A stretch of DNA of 64,000 bases from Trichomonas vaginalis G3 (GCF_026262505.1 NC_067205.1:1488001-1552000); one strand, 5' to 3'. Numbered from the stretch's first letter, positions 33,828 to 44,430 are shown. Numbers and translations are program-made. Notes: generated by a model not told the origin, from the letters alone.

Positions 33828-34766
33828 TCACAAGCGTTTTACATGAATTGTACGATGTATATTTGAAATCTTAAACAGTTTCGTAGCCTCTATTTCTTCT
33901 TTTAGTACATCGAATGTTTTAACTATGCCGAAGGTTTCTTTATACTTCTTCTTGACGTCAGATAATAGGAAATCGTCAGCAGTTGGATAGTTTTTGTTCA
34001 GAAATTCTAACATGTCCATTTTATCTTCTGCTGGCTTTTCTGCTTCTTTCTTTAAGTCTGCATAGTCGTTTCTCATACGTTCTATCTCTTTGACGGAGTA
34101 GTTATATCTCCTCATTGCTGCTTTACATTTAGAACATTGCGGGTTCATTTTTGCGTTATATTCTGAAACCTTACCTGCTAAAACAACTAAAGCGTCAATG
34201 GTTTTCTTTAACTCAAACATAGCGGGTCTTATTTGTTTGTTCCATACTTTACCTCTTCTATCTTCATCTCTTATCTGCCATACACATTCAGCAACTAACG
34301 AAACAAGGTTGTCGTAGGTCTTAAATTCTTCAGATTTATATATGTCAGAAACATTCTTATATACCATGTCGCAATCTTTGTCCATAACCTTATGGTTGCA
34401 ATGAAATCCTAGAAACTCATAGTTTACCTTTCGTATGAACTTCTTTATTTCTACTGAGTCAGTTGCTTTGACTTCTATTTCATCGAATTCAGGAATAGTG
34501 AGTTTTTGTTGCTGAATTTCAGGTAGTTTAGGCAAATGGTCAATAATGTCCTCCATTTCATAAAGATACTGTTCATTTGTTTCATCTTTCGCACTACAGT
34601 CTAAATTACTTGTTAAAAGTTCTTGCTTTATCTTCTGGATTTTTGTTTCGAAAGTATATGAAGAAGGAATGAAGCTTTTCATCTCTACTAACATAGATGT
34701 TGGATTCATGACTAACGAGTTTGGTGCTGTAGTTGTTTGTATTGCTGTTGTGCCGATTGTTGACAT
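33828..34766 (-). CDS. Gene C, array copy 5: unknown protein, 312 aa
   Basis: Looks whole; same protein as copy 1 with one local difference in the N-terminal third. The palindrome with GGTGA half-sites lies ~113 bases upstream. Confidence 0.65.
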   Translation of the reverse strand: MSTIGTTAIQTTTAPNSLVMNPTSMLVEMKSFIPSSYTFETKIQKIKQELLTSNLDCSAKDETNEQYLYEMEDIIDHLPKLPEIQQQKLTIPEFDEIEVKATDSVEIKKFIRKVNYEFLGFHCNHKVMDKDCDMVYKNVSDIYKSEEFKTYDNLVSLVAECVWQIRDEDRRGKVWNKQIRPAMFELKKTIDALVVLAGKVSEYNAKMNPQCSKCKAAMRRYNYSVKEIERMRNDYADLKKEAEKPAEDKMDMLEFLNKNYPTADDFLLSDVKKKYKETFGIVKTFDVLKEEIEATKLFKISNIHRTIHVKRL

Positions 34767-35279
34767 TTTTATTTTTTTATACAAAATAAAAAAAATAAAA
34801 AAAATAAAACTAACTTTATTTTTTATTTCGGGAAAATTCATGAAAATTCAAGAGGTGAAAAAAGAGGTGAAAAAACAGGTGAGATCTCACTTCTTCACCT
34901 AAACTTTATTTTTGGGTCCTTTACACTCATTACGATGAAGAAGTCTTGACAAAACATGTACGTTCATGTTTGACAAAACATGAACGATGAAGTCATGACA
35001 AAACATATACGAAGAAGTCTTGACACTTTTTCATTAGATAACTGTTATTTTTTGACGAAGTGAACATTGACACTTCGTCAAAAAAATCCCTGAAATCATA
35101 TCTTACATACAAAATAAAAAAATAAAATGACACTTTTTCATTAGATAACTGTTATTTTTTGACGAAGTGAACATTGACACTTCGTCAAAAAAATCCCTGA
35201 AATCATATCTTACATACAAAATAAAAAAATAAAACTAACTTTATTTTCTGACTTTCACAAAAGACCAAAAATAAACGCT

Positions 35280-35891
35280 TTACATGTATTTTTCAGCAAC
35301 TTCGTCAAATAATTTTATAGCTTTATCTATCTCATCTACTTCAAACGTTTCTTTACCTTTTATGGGAGCACCATACATTTTCTCAAACTTTTCAAGTAGT
35401 TCTGTTTCTGCAGCTCTCATATCATTAACAAACACAACCTTGACTATATTGACTGTACTGTCATATCTTAGAGTTATATTATATGTTCTTCCTATCTTAT
35501 ATCTTTTTGTATTGAAGTCCTTCGGTTTCTGAACGATGTAAAGTAAGCCTTCACTGCAACGTTCCGTATCGAATGAACCATATGTTATGAAGTTATATCC
35601 AACAACTGGGTCTAACCATAACAAAACTATTGGTATAAGACTTTTGTCGATGAGATATGCTGCAGTTCCATAGAATCTTACCGATATCATAAGCTCAGGA
35701 TTTCTTGTCAAAATTTTCTGAGTTGAAGCATTTCTAACCCAGTCGTTTGTTTTCTTTCCAGATGGAGATATAATGTCTGACAAAGAATATTTGTTGTATT
35801 TCTTTGAGTATCTTACGTTTAAATCACCTATTCTAACCACTTTGGTGTCATTGTCTATCTTTCTAACTGTTTCAAACTCAATGTTTGTCAT
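35280..35891 (-). CDS. Gene B, array copy 6: KilA-N-like plus GIY-YIG protein, 203 aa
   Basis: Looks whole and reads the same as copy 3. Confidence 0.75.
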   Translation of the reverse strand: MTNIEFETVRKIDNDTKVVRIGDLNVRYSKKYNKYSLSDIISPSGKKTNDWVRNASTQKILTRNPELMISVRFYGTAAYLIDKSLIPIVLLWLDPVVGYNFITYGSFDTERCSEGLLYIVQKPKDFNTKRYKIGRTYNITLRYDSTVNIVKVVFVNDMRAAETELLEKFEKMYGAPIKGKETFEVDEIDKAIKLFDEVAEKYM

Positions 35892-36069
35892 TTCTGTTCT
35901 TACATACAAAATAAAAAAATAAATAAAAATAAAACTAACTTTATTTTTTCTGTCTTAAGGAAATTCATGAAAATTCATGAGGTTAGAAAACGTGTTAGAA
36001 AACGTGTTAGATCTAACATTCTAACATAAATTATATTTTTACTGAATTCAATAAAAATAAATGGTTCAT

Positions 36070-36732
36070 TTACTCACAATATTTTTTTACAAAACGACCC
36101 CAAACTTTTAACTTCTTTTCTGCAGCTTCAAATGCTATCTTAGCGAGTTCATATTCTCTAAATTCTCTCTTTAAATCTTCTTGTTCCCATTGGTCTAGTT
36201 CGTATGGAGAATCTCTATAACCATAATATATCTCACGTTCATGTTCTAATTGTTTTTCACACATTTTTCCAACTTCTTCTTCGAACAAAGGTTTAGCATT
36301 CTCCACTGTATCTTCGAGTTCTTCTTCATCTAATTTCTCATGAACTTTCTTGTCTATGGAGTCCATAATTTTTCCAACTGCTATGCAATATTTTGGAGAA
36401 GCCCACATTGCTATATAGTTTATAAGTCTTGGGTCTACATACGTTCCTCTAACCTGTTTGATTTCATCAGGAATTCCGGCATGAATTTTGTATAAAAAGC
36501 AACCGTCTGAATTCCGGCGGTTGCTATATTCTTCACAAAATGCCTTATAATACTCTTCCCAGGACTTATTTTCCAACAACTTTCTAAAGTCTTTCCTAAA
36601 CTGCTGACACATATTTGTTGCATTAATGTAACTATCCTTGTCTCTACGTAAGACTTCAATACCGTTATAAGTACCTTTTGTGAATGTTTCGCCATTAGAT
36701 TTGTTCGTGAACGTTTTTGCTTCGACTGACAT
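36070..36732 (-). CDS. Gene A, array copy 6: KilA-N protein, 220 aa
   Basis: Looks whole and reads the same as copy 3. Confidence 0.8.
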   Translation of the reverse strand: MSVEAKTFTNKSNGETFTKGTYNGIEVLRRDKDSYINATNMCQQFRKDFRKLLENKSWEEYYKAFCEEYSNRRNSDGCFLYKIHAGIPDEIKQVRGTYVDPRLINYIAMWASPKYCIAVGKIMDSIDKKVHEKLDEEELEDTVENAKPLFEEEVGKMCEKQLEHEREIYYGYRDSPYELDQWEQEDLKREFREYELAKIAFEAAEKKLKVWGRFVKKYCE

Positions 36733-36884
36733 TTCTGTTCTTACATACAAAATAAAAAATAAATAAAAATAAAACTAACTTTATTTTTTCTGTCTTAAGG
36801 AAATTCATGAAATTTGGTCATTTTTCAGCAAAAATAAAGTTTAGGTGAAGTGGTGCGATCTCACCTGTTTTTTCACCTAATTTT

Positions 36885-37822
36885 TCACAAGCGTTTTACA
36901 TGAATTGTACGATGTATATTTGAAATCTTAAACAGTTTCGTAGCCTCTATTTCTTCTTTTAGTACATCGAATGTTTTAACTATGCCGAAGGTTTCTTTAT
37001 ACTTCTTCTTGACGTCAGATAATAGGAAATCGTCAGCAGTTGGATAGTTTTTGTTCAGAAATTCTAACATGTCCATTTTATCTTCTGCTGGCTTTTCTGC
37101 TTCTTTCTTTAAGTCTGCATAGTCGTTTCTCATACGTTCTATCTCTTTGACGGAGTAGTTATATCTCCTCATTGCTGCTTTACATTTAGAACATTGCGGT
37201 TCATTTTTGCGTTATATTCTGAAACCTTACCTGCTAAAACAACTAAAGCGTCAATGGTTTTCTTTAACTCAAACATAGCGGGTCTTATTTGTTTGTTCCA
37301 TACTTTACCTCTTCTATCTTCATCTCTTATCTGCCATACACATTCAGCAACTAACGAAACAAGGTTGTCGTAGGTCTTAAATTCTTCAGATTTATATATG
37401 TCAGAAACATTCTTATATACCATGTCGCAATCTTTGTCCATAACCTTATGGTTGCAATGAAATCCTAGAAACTCATAGTTTACCTTTCGTATGAACTTCT
37501 TTATTTCTACTGAGTCAGTTGCTTTGACTTCTATTTCATCGAATTCAGGAATAGTGAGTTTTTGTTGCTGAATTTCAGGTAGTTTAGGCAAATGGTCAAT
37601 AATGTCCTCCATTTCATAAAGATACTGTTCATTTGTTTCATCTTTCGCACTACAGTCTAAATTACTTGTTAAAAGTTCTTGCTTTATCTTCTGGATTTTT
37701 GTTTCGAAAGTATATGAAGAAGGAATGAAGCTTTTCATCTCTACTAACATAGATGTTGGATTCATGACTAACGAGTTTGGTGCTGTAGTTGTTTGTATTG
37801 CTGTTGTGCCGATTGTTGACAT
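36885..37822 (-). pseudogene. Gene C, array copy 6, broken
   Basis: About one break near the Cys-rich segment. It is the first gene of the array in its reading direction; upstream lies the variant spacer. Confidence 0.75.
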
Positions 37823-37964
37823 TTTTATTTTTTTATACAAAATAAAAAAAATAAAAAAAATAAAACTAACTTTATTTTTTATTTCGGGAAAATTCATGAA
37901 AATTCAAGAGGTGAAAAAAGAGGTGAAAAAACAGGTGAGATCTCACTTCTTCACCTAAACTTTA

Positions 37965-38595
37965 TTTTTGGGTCCTTTACACTCATTACGATGAAGAAGT
38001 CTTGACAAAACATGTACGTTCATGTTTGACAAAACATGAACGATGAAGTCATGACAAAACATATACGAAGAAGTCTTGACACTTTTTCATTAGATAACTG
38101 TTATTTTTTGACGAAGTGAACATTGACACTTCGTCAAAAAAATCCCTGAAATCATATCTTACATACAAAATAAAAAAATAAAATGACACTTTTTCATTAG
38201 ATAACTGTTATTTTTTGACGAAGTGAACATTGACACTTCGTCAAAAAAATCCCTGAAATCATATCTTTTATACAAAATAAATAAAATAAAACTAACTTTA
38301 TTTTTTCTATCTTAAGGAAATTCATGACAAATTCAAGAGGTGAAAAAGAGGTGAAAAAACAGGTGAGATCGCACCACTTCACCTAAACATTATTTTTGTC
38401 TGATTTACGCTCATTACGATGAAGAAGTCTTGACAAAGCATGTACGTTCATGTTTGACAAAACATTTACGAAGAAGTCTTGACAAAACATGTACGATGAA
38501 GTCATGACAAAACATATACGAAGAAGTCTTGACAAAACATTTACGATGAAATCATGAAAATTCAAGAGGGTAGAAAAGAGGTTAGATCTAACATG
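37965..38595. repeat. Variant spacer at the head of the array
   Basis: Starts like the other inter-cassette spacers, then carries a C-type leader and start-like segment at 38262, with a GATC palindrome exactly 100 bases upstream (38362-38375), but no C gene follows. Next come TGACAAAACAT minisatellite units (38400-38550) and a second palindrome GTTAGATCTAAC at 38581-38592. It reads as the remains of a further, deleted cassette. Confidence 0.6.
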
Positions 38596-38934
38596 TTAAC
38601 ATAAATTATATTTTTGGTCCGGGAACAACTTTCTCTCAATTGGAGCTGTAGCATACTCTTTGCGTAAACGGTTCAGACCTTCTTCGAACTCTTGGTCTCT
38701 CTTCGATTTGGATTGAGATTGGAATTGCTGGGGTGGAGCTTGCTGGAACATCCAAGGGTTGGGGAAGTAAGGCATAGGCAGAGGAGGGTAGTTCGGGAAG
38801 CCTTGTGGTGGGTAGTAACCTTGAGGTGGAAATTGGTAGTAAATCGGAGGTACTTGCTGGAACTGAGGTGCAGGGGCTGGTGCTTTAGGTTCCTCTGGTT
38901 TGGGAATGGACTGGGTTGGTGGTACGTCGGACAT
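38596..38934 (-). CDS. Pro/Gln-rich small protein, 112 aa
   Basis: Starts MSDVPPTQSIPKPEEP; whole. The first 75 residues are dominated by Pro, Gln, Tyr and Phe (for example YYPPQGFPNYPPLPM), the last 35 are charged and helical. Probably disordered with a small C-terminal helix, as in scaffold or late-domain-like proteins; no family recognised. The 22 bp repeat array begins right at its start codon and separates it from the divergent gene at 39334. The longer in-frame reading through the repeats is an artefact of a repeat without stop codons. Confidence 0.55.
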   Translation of the reverse strand: MSDVPPTQSIPKPEEPKAPAPAPQFQQVPPIYYQFPPQGYYPPQGFPNYPPLPMPYFPNPWMFQQAPPQQFQSQSKSKRDQEFEEGLNRLRKEYATAPIERKLFPDQKYNLC

Positions 38935-39332
38935 TGTTCTGAAACAGTACAAATATTGTTCTGAAACAGTACAAATATTGTTCTGAAACAGTACAAATAT
39001 TGTTCTGAAACAGTACAAATATTGTTCTGAAACAGTACAAATATTGTTCTGAAACAGTACAAATATTGTTCTGAAACAGTACAAATATTGTTCTGAAACA
39101 GTACAAGTATTGTTCTGAAAAAGTACAAGTATTGTTCTGAAAAAGTACAAGTATTGTTCTGAAACAGAAAATTTTTCTCACAAATTGAGAGCTTTTCCGG
39201 GAAATTTGTTCTGAAACAGGACAAGTATTGTTCTGAAAAAGTACAAGTATTGTTCTGAAACAGTACAAGACTAGTTCTGAAACAGGACAAGTATTGTTCT
39301 GAAAAAGTACAAGACTAGTTCTGAAACAGAAC
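38935..39332. promoter_or_regulatory. Array of seventeen 22 bp repeats between divergent genes
   Basis: TTCTGAAACAGTACAAATATTG-like units (22 bases) repeat in exact 22-base register at 38937-39157 (11 copies) and 39209-39319 (6 copies), with a 30-base interruption holding TTGAGAGCTTTTCCGGG. The core is an inverted repeat (GTTCTGAAACAGAAC is perfect in the last unit, just before the ATG at 39334). A 22-base period is two DNA turns, so sites would face the same side. Position between two divergent starts suggests a cooperative operator or promoter array. Confidence 0.6.
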
Positions 39333-39333
39333 A

Positions 39334-39699
39334 ATGGACAACATCGAGCCATTAGATGAGGCAATTTACCTTATAGAGATAAATGAAGTTGTTAAGCAGT
39401 ACTTGGGCAAGGACAAAGCCAACAAGTCCCTCGGCTGCTGGTTGTCTGGAAGGTCTACACTTCAGCTCGAGACTTCGACTGGAATTCCAATTCAAATACC
39501 AGAAAACACTCCTTTCGACGACATAAAGCAAGCAAAGAAAGAAGCTCTTCTCAAGTTCTTTGCCAAGCGTCCTTGGATAAAAATACCAAACAAGGAGAAC
39601 CCCCTACCCCATATGAAATTGGCAATTCAGTCTCTCCTTCACTTCTCGGGTCAACCATTCTACATAACCTGTGAAGGCGACATCCAACCAGTTCAGTAA
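39334..39699 (+). CDS. Unrecognised protein, 121 aa
   Basis: Whole frame starting MDNIEPLDEAIYL immediately after the last 22 bp repeat. The sequence is mixed helix/strand with a Lys-rich middle (DDIKQAKKEALLKFFAKRP) and a Pro-rich turn. No cysteine cluster, membrane segment or known motif. Its codon use and base composition are less AT-rich than its neighbours, so it may have been acquired separately. Because its start abuts the repeat array, it might be the regulator that binds it; that is conjecture. Confidence 0.5.
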   Translation: MDNIEPLDEAIYLIEINEVVKQYLGKDKANKSLGCWLSGRSTLQLETSTGIPIQIPENTPFDDIKQAKKEALLKFFAKRPWIKIPNKENPLPHMKLAIQSLLHFSGQPFYITCEGDIQPVQ

Positions 39700-39801
39700 A
39701 CATCTCATTTTAACTCACTTTTTTATGTTTTTTGTGAAAGTGTCAAAAATAAATTGTTTTCATGAGTTTTCTACGATGTTAGAAAAGAGGTGAGAAAACG
39801 T

Positions 39802-39813
39802 GTTAGATCTAAC
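39802..39813. promoter_or_regulatory. GATC palindrome between convergent genes
   Basis: GTTAGATCTAAC with half-sites of both versions beside it (GTTAGAAAAGAGGTGAGAAA, then AACATGCTAAC). Here it lies downstream of both neighbours, so either a gene it served is lost or the motif also acts at gene ends. Confidence 0.45.
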
Positions 39814-39835
39814 ATGCTAACATAAACATTATTTT

Positions 39836-40697
39836 TCAATACTTTTTCAGCACTTTTCCGTAGTTATATATGAAAGACAATTCGAGATAAAAGTCATAGT
39901 ACAATGGAATAATATGTTGCACACCATTTGTTGTGAACCAAACTTGAAAGTCAGAGAAACTGTTACTAGGTGGTTCGTAGAATTTAGAAGCAAAGTCATA
40001 AAAGTCCTTACCAATACATAGAAAACTATTGTTGCTTGAACTGAAACTTGCATGACACATAACATTTTGAGGGTCAAACACGTTTCTATAAACTGTCAAA
40101 TCTGCTGGTGGAAGTATAAATTGAAATGGACCATCTGGTGGTAATGGTTCGTTCTGGTTTAGTAACCGAAGAAATTGTGCCCAAGAACGTTTGTCTACTT
40201 TCCAAAATAAAAACTCTGTATCTCTTGGAGGGTTAATTTCAATCTTTTGAAATGAAACGGTGGAGTTCATCTTGTCATATTCTAGTTTCAGATAGTATGT
40301 TCCATTTAGTAAAGAGTCGTATTTTTCTTGAAATTCCCAATAATATTTGTTCATTTGAGTTTGAAAGTCATTTAGAGTTTTCTCAAGACTTTCGTCTGAA
40401 CGAACTGTAAAGATTCTCATTTCGTCAAATTTGTCTATTAGACCATCAGAACCTTTATACTGCCCATGAAAATATACTGCGAACATAAATGCGTTTAGTT
40501 CTATTTGAAAACAAAACTCTTCTAAATCCTATTGCCTTTGCATCTGAAGGACTTTGAAGCCAACGAATTGGATAGTCAAACCTGTATATTCGGGATGAAA
40601 TTTCTTCATCTGAAATAGTCCTACCAGCATTTGTAAAGATATAGTCTAACGGTTTTGTATCTGCTACTTTTGTTCTTTGTTTTTCAACCTGAAGCAT
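39836..40697 (-). pseudogene. Structural-type family S, first element 1 copy, broken
   Basis: Reads from MLQVEKQRTKV to an end rich in aromatic residues. About one break. Key conserved parts: RFDYPIRWL and AIGFRRV near the start; a middle of ~120 residues with beta character (TYYLKLEYDKMNSTVSFQ); and VMCHASFSSSNNSFLCIG then FYEPPSNSFSDFQVWFTTNG near the end. The same three blocks occur in the genes at 44449-45296 and 63105-63987. The family is unnamed here; beta-rich sequence and presence in both elements suggest a virion component. Confidence 0.6.
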
Positions 40698-40878
40698 TTA
40701 ATATATGTAAAAATATATTGTTTTAAAATGGTATGCCATTTCATATTTCTCATCTAACAAACAAGTTTCCCAACTCTGCTTTTATTCTAGCAGACTCTGC
40801 TTTTATTCTAGCAGATTTTCTATCCATTCTATATGGGGCATTTTTATAAAAAATAAAAAAAATATTTTTTTCTTTACT

Positions 40879-41459
40879 TAACATAACCGCCTGCTGCCAT
40901 AAGTCTTTGACGCCAACCCATACCAGCTAATGAAGGTTGACTTGGTTTAGTTTCCAAACTAAACTTTGGTTTTGGTTTATCTTCAGTTTTGGTTTTTCTT
41001 CTTCTATCGGTTTTTCGTCACTTTTCGGTTTCTCTGACTTTACTTCACTTGCAGGAACAGTTGTGTCGTCAACATCTTCATAAATATCATATGCCATTTG
41101 TTTTTGTTTTCCTTTCAACTTTTTGTGTTTGTTGTAAAGTTTAGAATATTTCGACTCTAAGTCAATGAGATGTTCTATAATGAACTGTTGGTCAGTGAAG
41201 TAAACTTTTCCATCTGTTTCTCGAAAGCTCCTTCAGACTTCAAATATTTTATATTTGTGAGAGTCTGTTTCTTTTTTGAGATACTTGCCGTTTCATTTTT
41301 ATGAAAAGTGACTTTGTAGTTAGGGTTTGTATTTCCAGACCTGGCACTTTCTATTATTGAATTTTCTCTTCATCTGTAAGTTCTTTGACAGGTTTTGACA
41401 ATGGTTCTGAACTTTTTGTTTGTGGTGTCAAATCTACCGTTTCAACTTCTTCGGTCATT
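40879..41459 (-). pseudogene. Broken Lys/Glu/Pro-rich gene
   Basis: Starts MTEEVETVDLTPQ and ends GMGWRQRLMAAGGYVK. Between lie low-complexity charged stretches (KSEKPKSDEKPIEEEKPKL). Several breaks. Probably a disordered structural or accessory protein; the conserved-looking Gly-rich end may be a processing or interaction tail. Between this gene and the family S gene (40740-40860) is a short direct repeat TCTGCTTTTATTCTAGCAGA. Confidence 0.45.
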
Positions 41460-41488
41460 TCATCTCAGTAAAAAATTTTAGTTTGGTT

Positions 41489-41640
41489 TGTTTTCAACTG
41501 GTTGTTTAGGTTTTTTTAAGTCGGTCCTAAAACTTCCTGAGGTATAGGAAGAACTTGACAAACACGTTGTGTAACTGCTGGAAGCCGACAAATCCATCTT
41601 GAACCATTTGTCTCAATGCTGTATTGTCATTTCATCTCAG
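41489..41640 (-). pseudogene. Short gene remnant
   Basis: About 50 codons with pieces such as LRQMVQDGFVGFQQL; broken. It repeats the leader TTTTTTACTGAGATGAAATGAC that also precedes the next gene downstream, so it is a separate transcription unit or a local duplication. Confidence 0.3.
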
Positions 41641-41649
41641 TAAAAAACT

Positions 41650-42052
41650 TTACATTCCCCACGTTTGAGGCGGTTGAGGTTGGTTATTGTTTACCCATTG
41701 TTGTGCATGGTTATATCCTCTGTTAAAGAATCTTTCACCTTGGTCCATATAGTGTCCTGCTTGGTTATAGTAGTCATTTGCTTTGTTATAATAGTTTCCT
41801 GCTTGTCTTCCTACATTGTCCATCCATCCTTGAACTTTTCCTCTTGTTTCAGGATTTGGAATAAGATTTGTTGCATCTCGTGCTACATCCCAACCTTTCT
41901 GTACAGTTTGTATAATAGGTTGTGCTTTCTCTTTAAGTATACCTAATGTACTCAAAATCTTCCTTCCAACTCCAAATAACACCTCTGGCTATTGTTCCCC
42001 ACTGCGGGCAAAATCTGGATGCAACTCCTGCTAATGCGCCAAATAAACCCAT
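41650..42052 (-). pseudogene. Small Gly-rich amphipathic protein (pVI/X-like in character), broken
   Basis: Starts MGLFGALAGVASRF, a hydrophobic Gly/Ala-rich opening, then a basic helix (FGVGRKILSTLGILKEKAQP) and an Asn/Tyr/Gln-rich tail (NKANDYYNQAGHYMDQ). About one break. The opening and size recall adenovirus protein VI or X-type minor capsid and membrane-lytic proteins; no alignment was possible. The intact gene at 45301-45543 has the same character. Confidence 0.45.
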
Positions 42053-42070
42053 TTCTTATAGGATAAAAAA

Positions 42071-43020
42071 TGACGAATCCAAACAAGGACCCCTATGTTT
42101 CTAAAGCGACAAAGAAAGCACTCATGGTAAAAATCTTTAGTTTCAACACCAAATGCTTGGTTTATGGATATCTTGGAAAACATTCCGAGAGTTAGAACAG
42201 ATGGACCACCATACTGGTTAATATTTGTTTGGTCAAAAACACAAGATACTGTGAAGCCATACCATTACAGTCCAAAGCTATTTTAGATATCTTAGCAGCT
42301 TTGACAATATTCGTTGACAAATACCATCCAACAAAAACTGACATCTGACTGTGAAAGTTCTTTCAAATCAGATGATGTAAAAAACTATCTGCGTTCAAAA
42401 AATGTAAACCAATATTTCATTGTCGACCAAAACCATTCTGCTCTTGGTGTCATTGACGGTTGTATAAAAATGTTAAGAGACTTAAACCAACCACAAGGTG
42501 GTGAAGCAAATGAAATGTCATATGACGACAAATATAGACACTTCTCCATGGCAAAGATGAGACAAGTTTTAAATATTTACAATAGCCGTAAACAAAAAGG
42601 TTTGGGAACCACTCCCCGAAGAAATGAAAAAATAACCCTGACTTAGAGAAAGACTATATATTTAATAATTTAGTCAAAAGAGACAAACAAGAAAGAATGC
42701 CGGGCTTCAAACTTCAGAAAGGTGACAAAGTAAAAATAGAAATACCTAAACGCGACCCATATGAAAATACTATTGACTATGACAACAATGGGAACCCGAC
42801 AGGTACTCACATTCGTGTTCGTAAAAATAGAAGAAAGTATACAAGAGAATATTATGAAGTTTTAGGCAAACATGGCAAAATGTACAGACTGCAAGCAGAA
42901 GATAAAAACTACTATTGTCAGACCTCGTTTCAAGCTTGTCAAAGTTCAAGGTGGTATACTTTCAAAGACAGTTCCTAACAAATATAAGACAACTCCTGAC
43001 GAATATGCTAAAGAAGTTGA
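42071..43020 (+). pseudogene. Retroviral-type (Maverick) integrase of element 1, broken
   Basis: This would join the element into host DNA. Visible parts: a core segment with SDCESSF (second Asp region) and NHSALGVIDGCIKML at the position of the catalytic-Glu helix; and a C-terminal SH3-like module (FKLQKGDKVKIEI, then YTREYYEVLGKHGKMYRLQ) typical of Maverick and retroviral integrases. About four breaks. The order and C-terminal module match the element 2 integrase at 54282-55345. It lies within 5 kb of the right terminal repeat, a usual place for a Maverick integrase. Confidence 0.65.
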
Positions 43021-43189
43021 AAATGACGACTATTCTATAATAATATGCGTTAAACTGTCATGTAAGGTGGCATGTAGTCTTTACTTTGTCCCGTTGTTTG
43101 CGTATATCCTGAAACGCGATGTGTATGGTTTCCTCCTCCTCAGTGTTACTCAGAAACAATTTATAGCAACTGAACGTTGTCTTTAACAT

Positions 43190-44430
43190 TCATATCCTTT
43201 ACCTTTTGTCATTGCTGACCAATCCCAATATCTATGCTTATGCCAACCTGCTTGAGATGTACTTAAATCTATGTAGTGACTGTGTGCAGGTAAATTTTCA
43301 CCTGAAATCGTTTTACTTCCACCTGTTTCCTTTGAAGAGTTTGCACAATACAAAAACCTGTCGACTATTTGAGTCCAAGTTCCAAACCAAGTACTACTTC
43401 TGGTCTGGTAGAGTTCATTGACGTATAATAGAGCCTATAGGATATAATGTTTGAAGTATTTCTGTCTTTAATGTTTGAAGCTCTGTTTTGTCTGCTTTCT
43501 TGTCATATAAATCTTGAGCAGTGAATTTAGTATTATATCATCCTTCATGACATAAACATCTTTACATCTAATGTTTCTCATCGTCGTTATGTCGTCATCC
43601 GATGTTAAACCTTGTGGAAAGTTAGGAGGTTTACAATATAATACATCCCCACCAGTTACGTCAACCGTTCCTTCAATACTTTCTATAGCAACAGTTGTAA
43701 AACTTGTATGTGTATGAGTCTTATTTGCTTTCTTCTCTAACTCATCGTTAACATAAGTTTTATCTGCTTTAAGGTCTAAACATCCTGAAACCCATCCTGT
43801 ATCGGCTTTAGTTTTTAAAAATCTTCGATGTCCGTTCATGGTACCAGTCAACCCTTTCTATAATTTCTTTATCTTTTTCATCCACATATTCCTTATCTGC
43901 TTTCTTCTCTAACGCACTAGCCACACAATCCTTATCCGCTTTCTTTTCAAGGCTAACGTTTAAGTCTGTTATTTCAGATATAGAATGTGTATGAGTCTTT
44001 TTAGAATATTCGTTTTCAGCTCTTGTCACTTCACTTGACATTTTATTGTCAACATATGTTTTGTCTGCTAGTTCAGGATGAGTATGTTCTTTTGTTGCAT
44101 AAGCATTGTTAGCTCTTTCTTCTTCTTTTGCTATTGCATCGTCTACATATTCTTTGTCAGCTTTGTTGTCAACATCTGCTTTCAAAAAAGTTCATTTATA
44201 GGTTTCTCGTTTAAAGTTCCTTTTGTTGGATTTATACAGACAGTATTGTTCTTCTTGTCTTGAAATAGAAACTCATCTGTCATTGGGTTTAATGTCAGTT
44301 TTAAGTTTCCTTCTTTCAATGACTCAGATATCTTAGAATAGTTTGAAAAGTTTGTTGTGTTCTTATTTAGAGCTTGCATAATGAGTTGTCGGTTGTTGTA
44401 TTCTCTTATGGAAGCAATATCTTTCGACAT
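43190..44430 (-). pseudogene. Phage-type fibre protein of element 1, broken
   Basis: Starts MSKDIASIREYNNRQL. The body is a chain of trimer-type repeats with KADK and HTH elements (EHTHPELADKTYVD, KTHTHSISEITDLNVSLEKKADKD). Then come VAIESIEGTV, YCKPPNFPQGLTS and the start of a Gp10/collar-like end (LKTEILQTLYPIGSI). Several breaks, and the distal domain is decayed. It matches the better preserved fibre of element 2 over the same blocks. It should form a host-attachment spike on the particle. Confidence 0.7.

Larger units (their letters stand above)
20014..38280 (-). repeat. Tandem array of six 3.05 kb cassettes (genes C-A-B)
   Basis: Gene C starts at 22555, 25606, ~28664, 31712, 34766 and 37822, a period of 3048-3058 bases. 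Within each unit the reverse-strand order is C, A, B, then a ~500 bp spacer with a short minisatellite and two TTGACGAAGTG hairpins. Copies are almost identical apart from small length differences. Genes A and B look whole in copies 3 and 6, gene C in copies 1 and 5. Copy 3 has an unusually dense set of small length differences in gene C and its spacer, which may be decay or poor assembly. Confidence 0.9.

Noticed and set aside
38673-39364. Long leftward reading frames rich in FRTIFVLFQNN
   Set aside because: They arise because the 22 bp repeat has no stop codon in three frames; the only plausible gene there is the Pro-rich one starting at 38934.
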